Assembly: GCA_934317205.1 (NCBI GenBank)
Contig: CAKREL010000016.1
Span: 1-32,015 of the forward strand
Source: an uncultured Eubacterium sp.
GTDB taxonomy: Bacteria > Bacillota > Clostridia > Lachnospirales > Lachnospiraceae
Length of the DNA stretch: 32,015 nt
Direction of reading: 5' to 3'
The position numbers and the translations under genes were made by a program. The notes beneath the pieces are model-generated. The model was not told the DNA's origin and did no database searches. It saw nothing but the letters and a program-made list of their open reading frames with translations. Shown here one piece after another: positions 31,949 to 32,015 of this stretch (position 1 is the stretch's first letter; every line of letters starts with the position of its first letter).

Positions 31949-32015
31949 AGCGGGTGATGGGAATCGAACCCACGTATCCAGCTTGGAAGGCTGGTGTTCT
32001 ACCATTGAACTACAC
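31949..32015 (-). tRNA. tRNA-Gly (anticodon TCC), 5' end cut by window edge
   Basis: On minus, 67 of about 71 nt are visible: the D arm (GTAGTTCAATGGTAGAAC), an anticodon arm with CTTCCAA giving anticodon TCC, the T arm GGTTCGATTCC and the acceptor strand CACCCGC plus discriminator T. CCA is not encoded. A T-run (31943-31949 on plus as As) follows directly. The first four bases lie beyond 32015. Confidence 0.93.

Overview
The window reads as chromosomal DNA of a low-to-mid-GC anaerobic Firmicute, most likely a gut Lachnospiraceae. This rests on gene content (EcfA1-EcfA2-EcfT followed by TruA, L13 and S9; VanW-type wall protein; DUF4080-type B12/radical SAM protein; FeS-type endonuclease III; three-subunit molybdenum hydroxylase) and on Clostridia-style Shine-Dalgarno sites and promoters. 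No species call is possible from sequence alone. Almost all genes are on the minus strand; only the methyltransferase at 518-1378 and a small hypothetical at 25432-25701 are on plus.

Layout. 1-517: structured non-coding DNA and a plus-strand promoter. 518-3186: RNA methyltransferase, an internally deleted AraC-like membrane regulator, CorA. 3454-6996: xanthine-dehydrogenase-type operon. 7132-10094: endonuclease III, a copper-chaperone-like gene with a CsoR-type operator in its promoter, an ABC-F ATPase. 10201-11112: permease remnant, a repeat and an unusual alternating motif array. 11113-18663: housekeeping block (S9, L13, histidine phosphatase, TruA, ECF energizing module, TrmL, aminotransferase and its Lrp/AsnC regulator). 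18853-25186: AIR-synthase-like protein, VanW protein, a 34-residue membrane peptide, DEDDh exonuclease, radical SAM protein, C39-like peptidase. 25432-32015: small hypothetical, 840 bp of structured intergenic DNA, an MMPL/RND exporter with a YhgE-like partner, its TetR regulator, and a tRNA-Gly cut by the right edge.

The most unusual content is between the genes. At least three families of dispersed structured repeats occur. Family A has three copies, family C two, and family B two full copies plus four shortened or diverged ones. Two further single structured elements lie upstream of truA and tetR. In six cases (A at 1403 and 26317, C at 25765 and 26084, the truA-upstream element, the tetR-upstream element) a large structured domain sits inside the stem of a hairpin that ends in a T-run, like an intrinsic terminator with a 45-140 nt apical domain. 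In families A and C the inner domain is conserved while the outer stems differ in sequence but still pair. This suggests either an RNA family that uses terminators or small mobile elements that target terminator loops. A second oddity is an array (10678-11040) of about 15 TTGACY motifs in strictly alternating orientation at roughly 27-bp pitch. No transposase, integrase, CRISPR or phage gene is visible.
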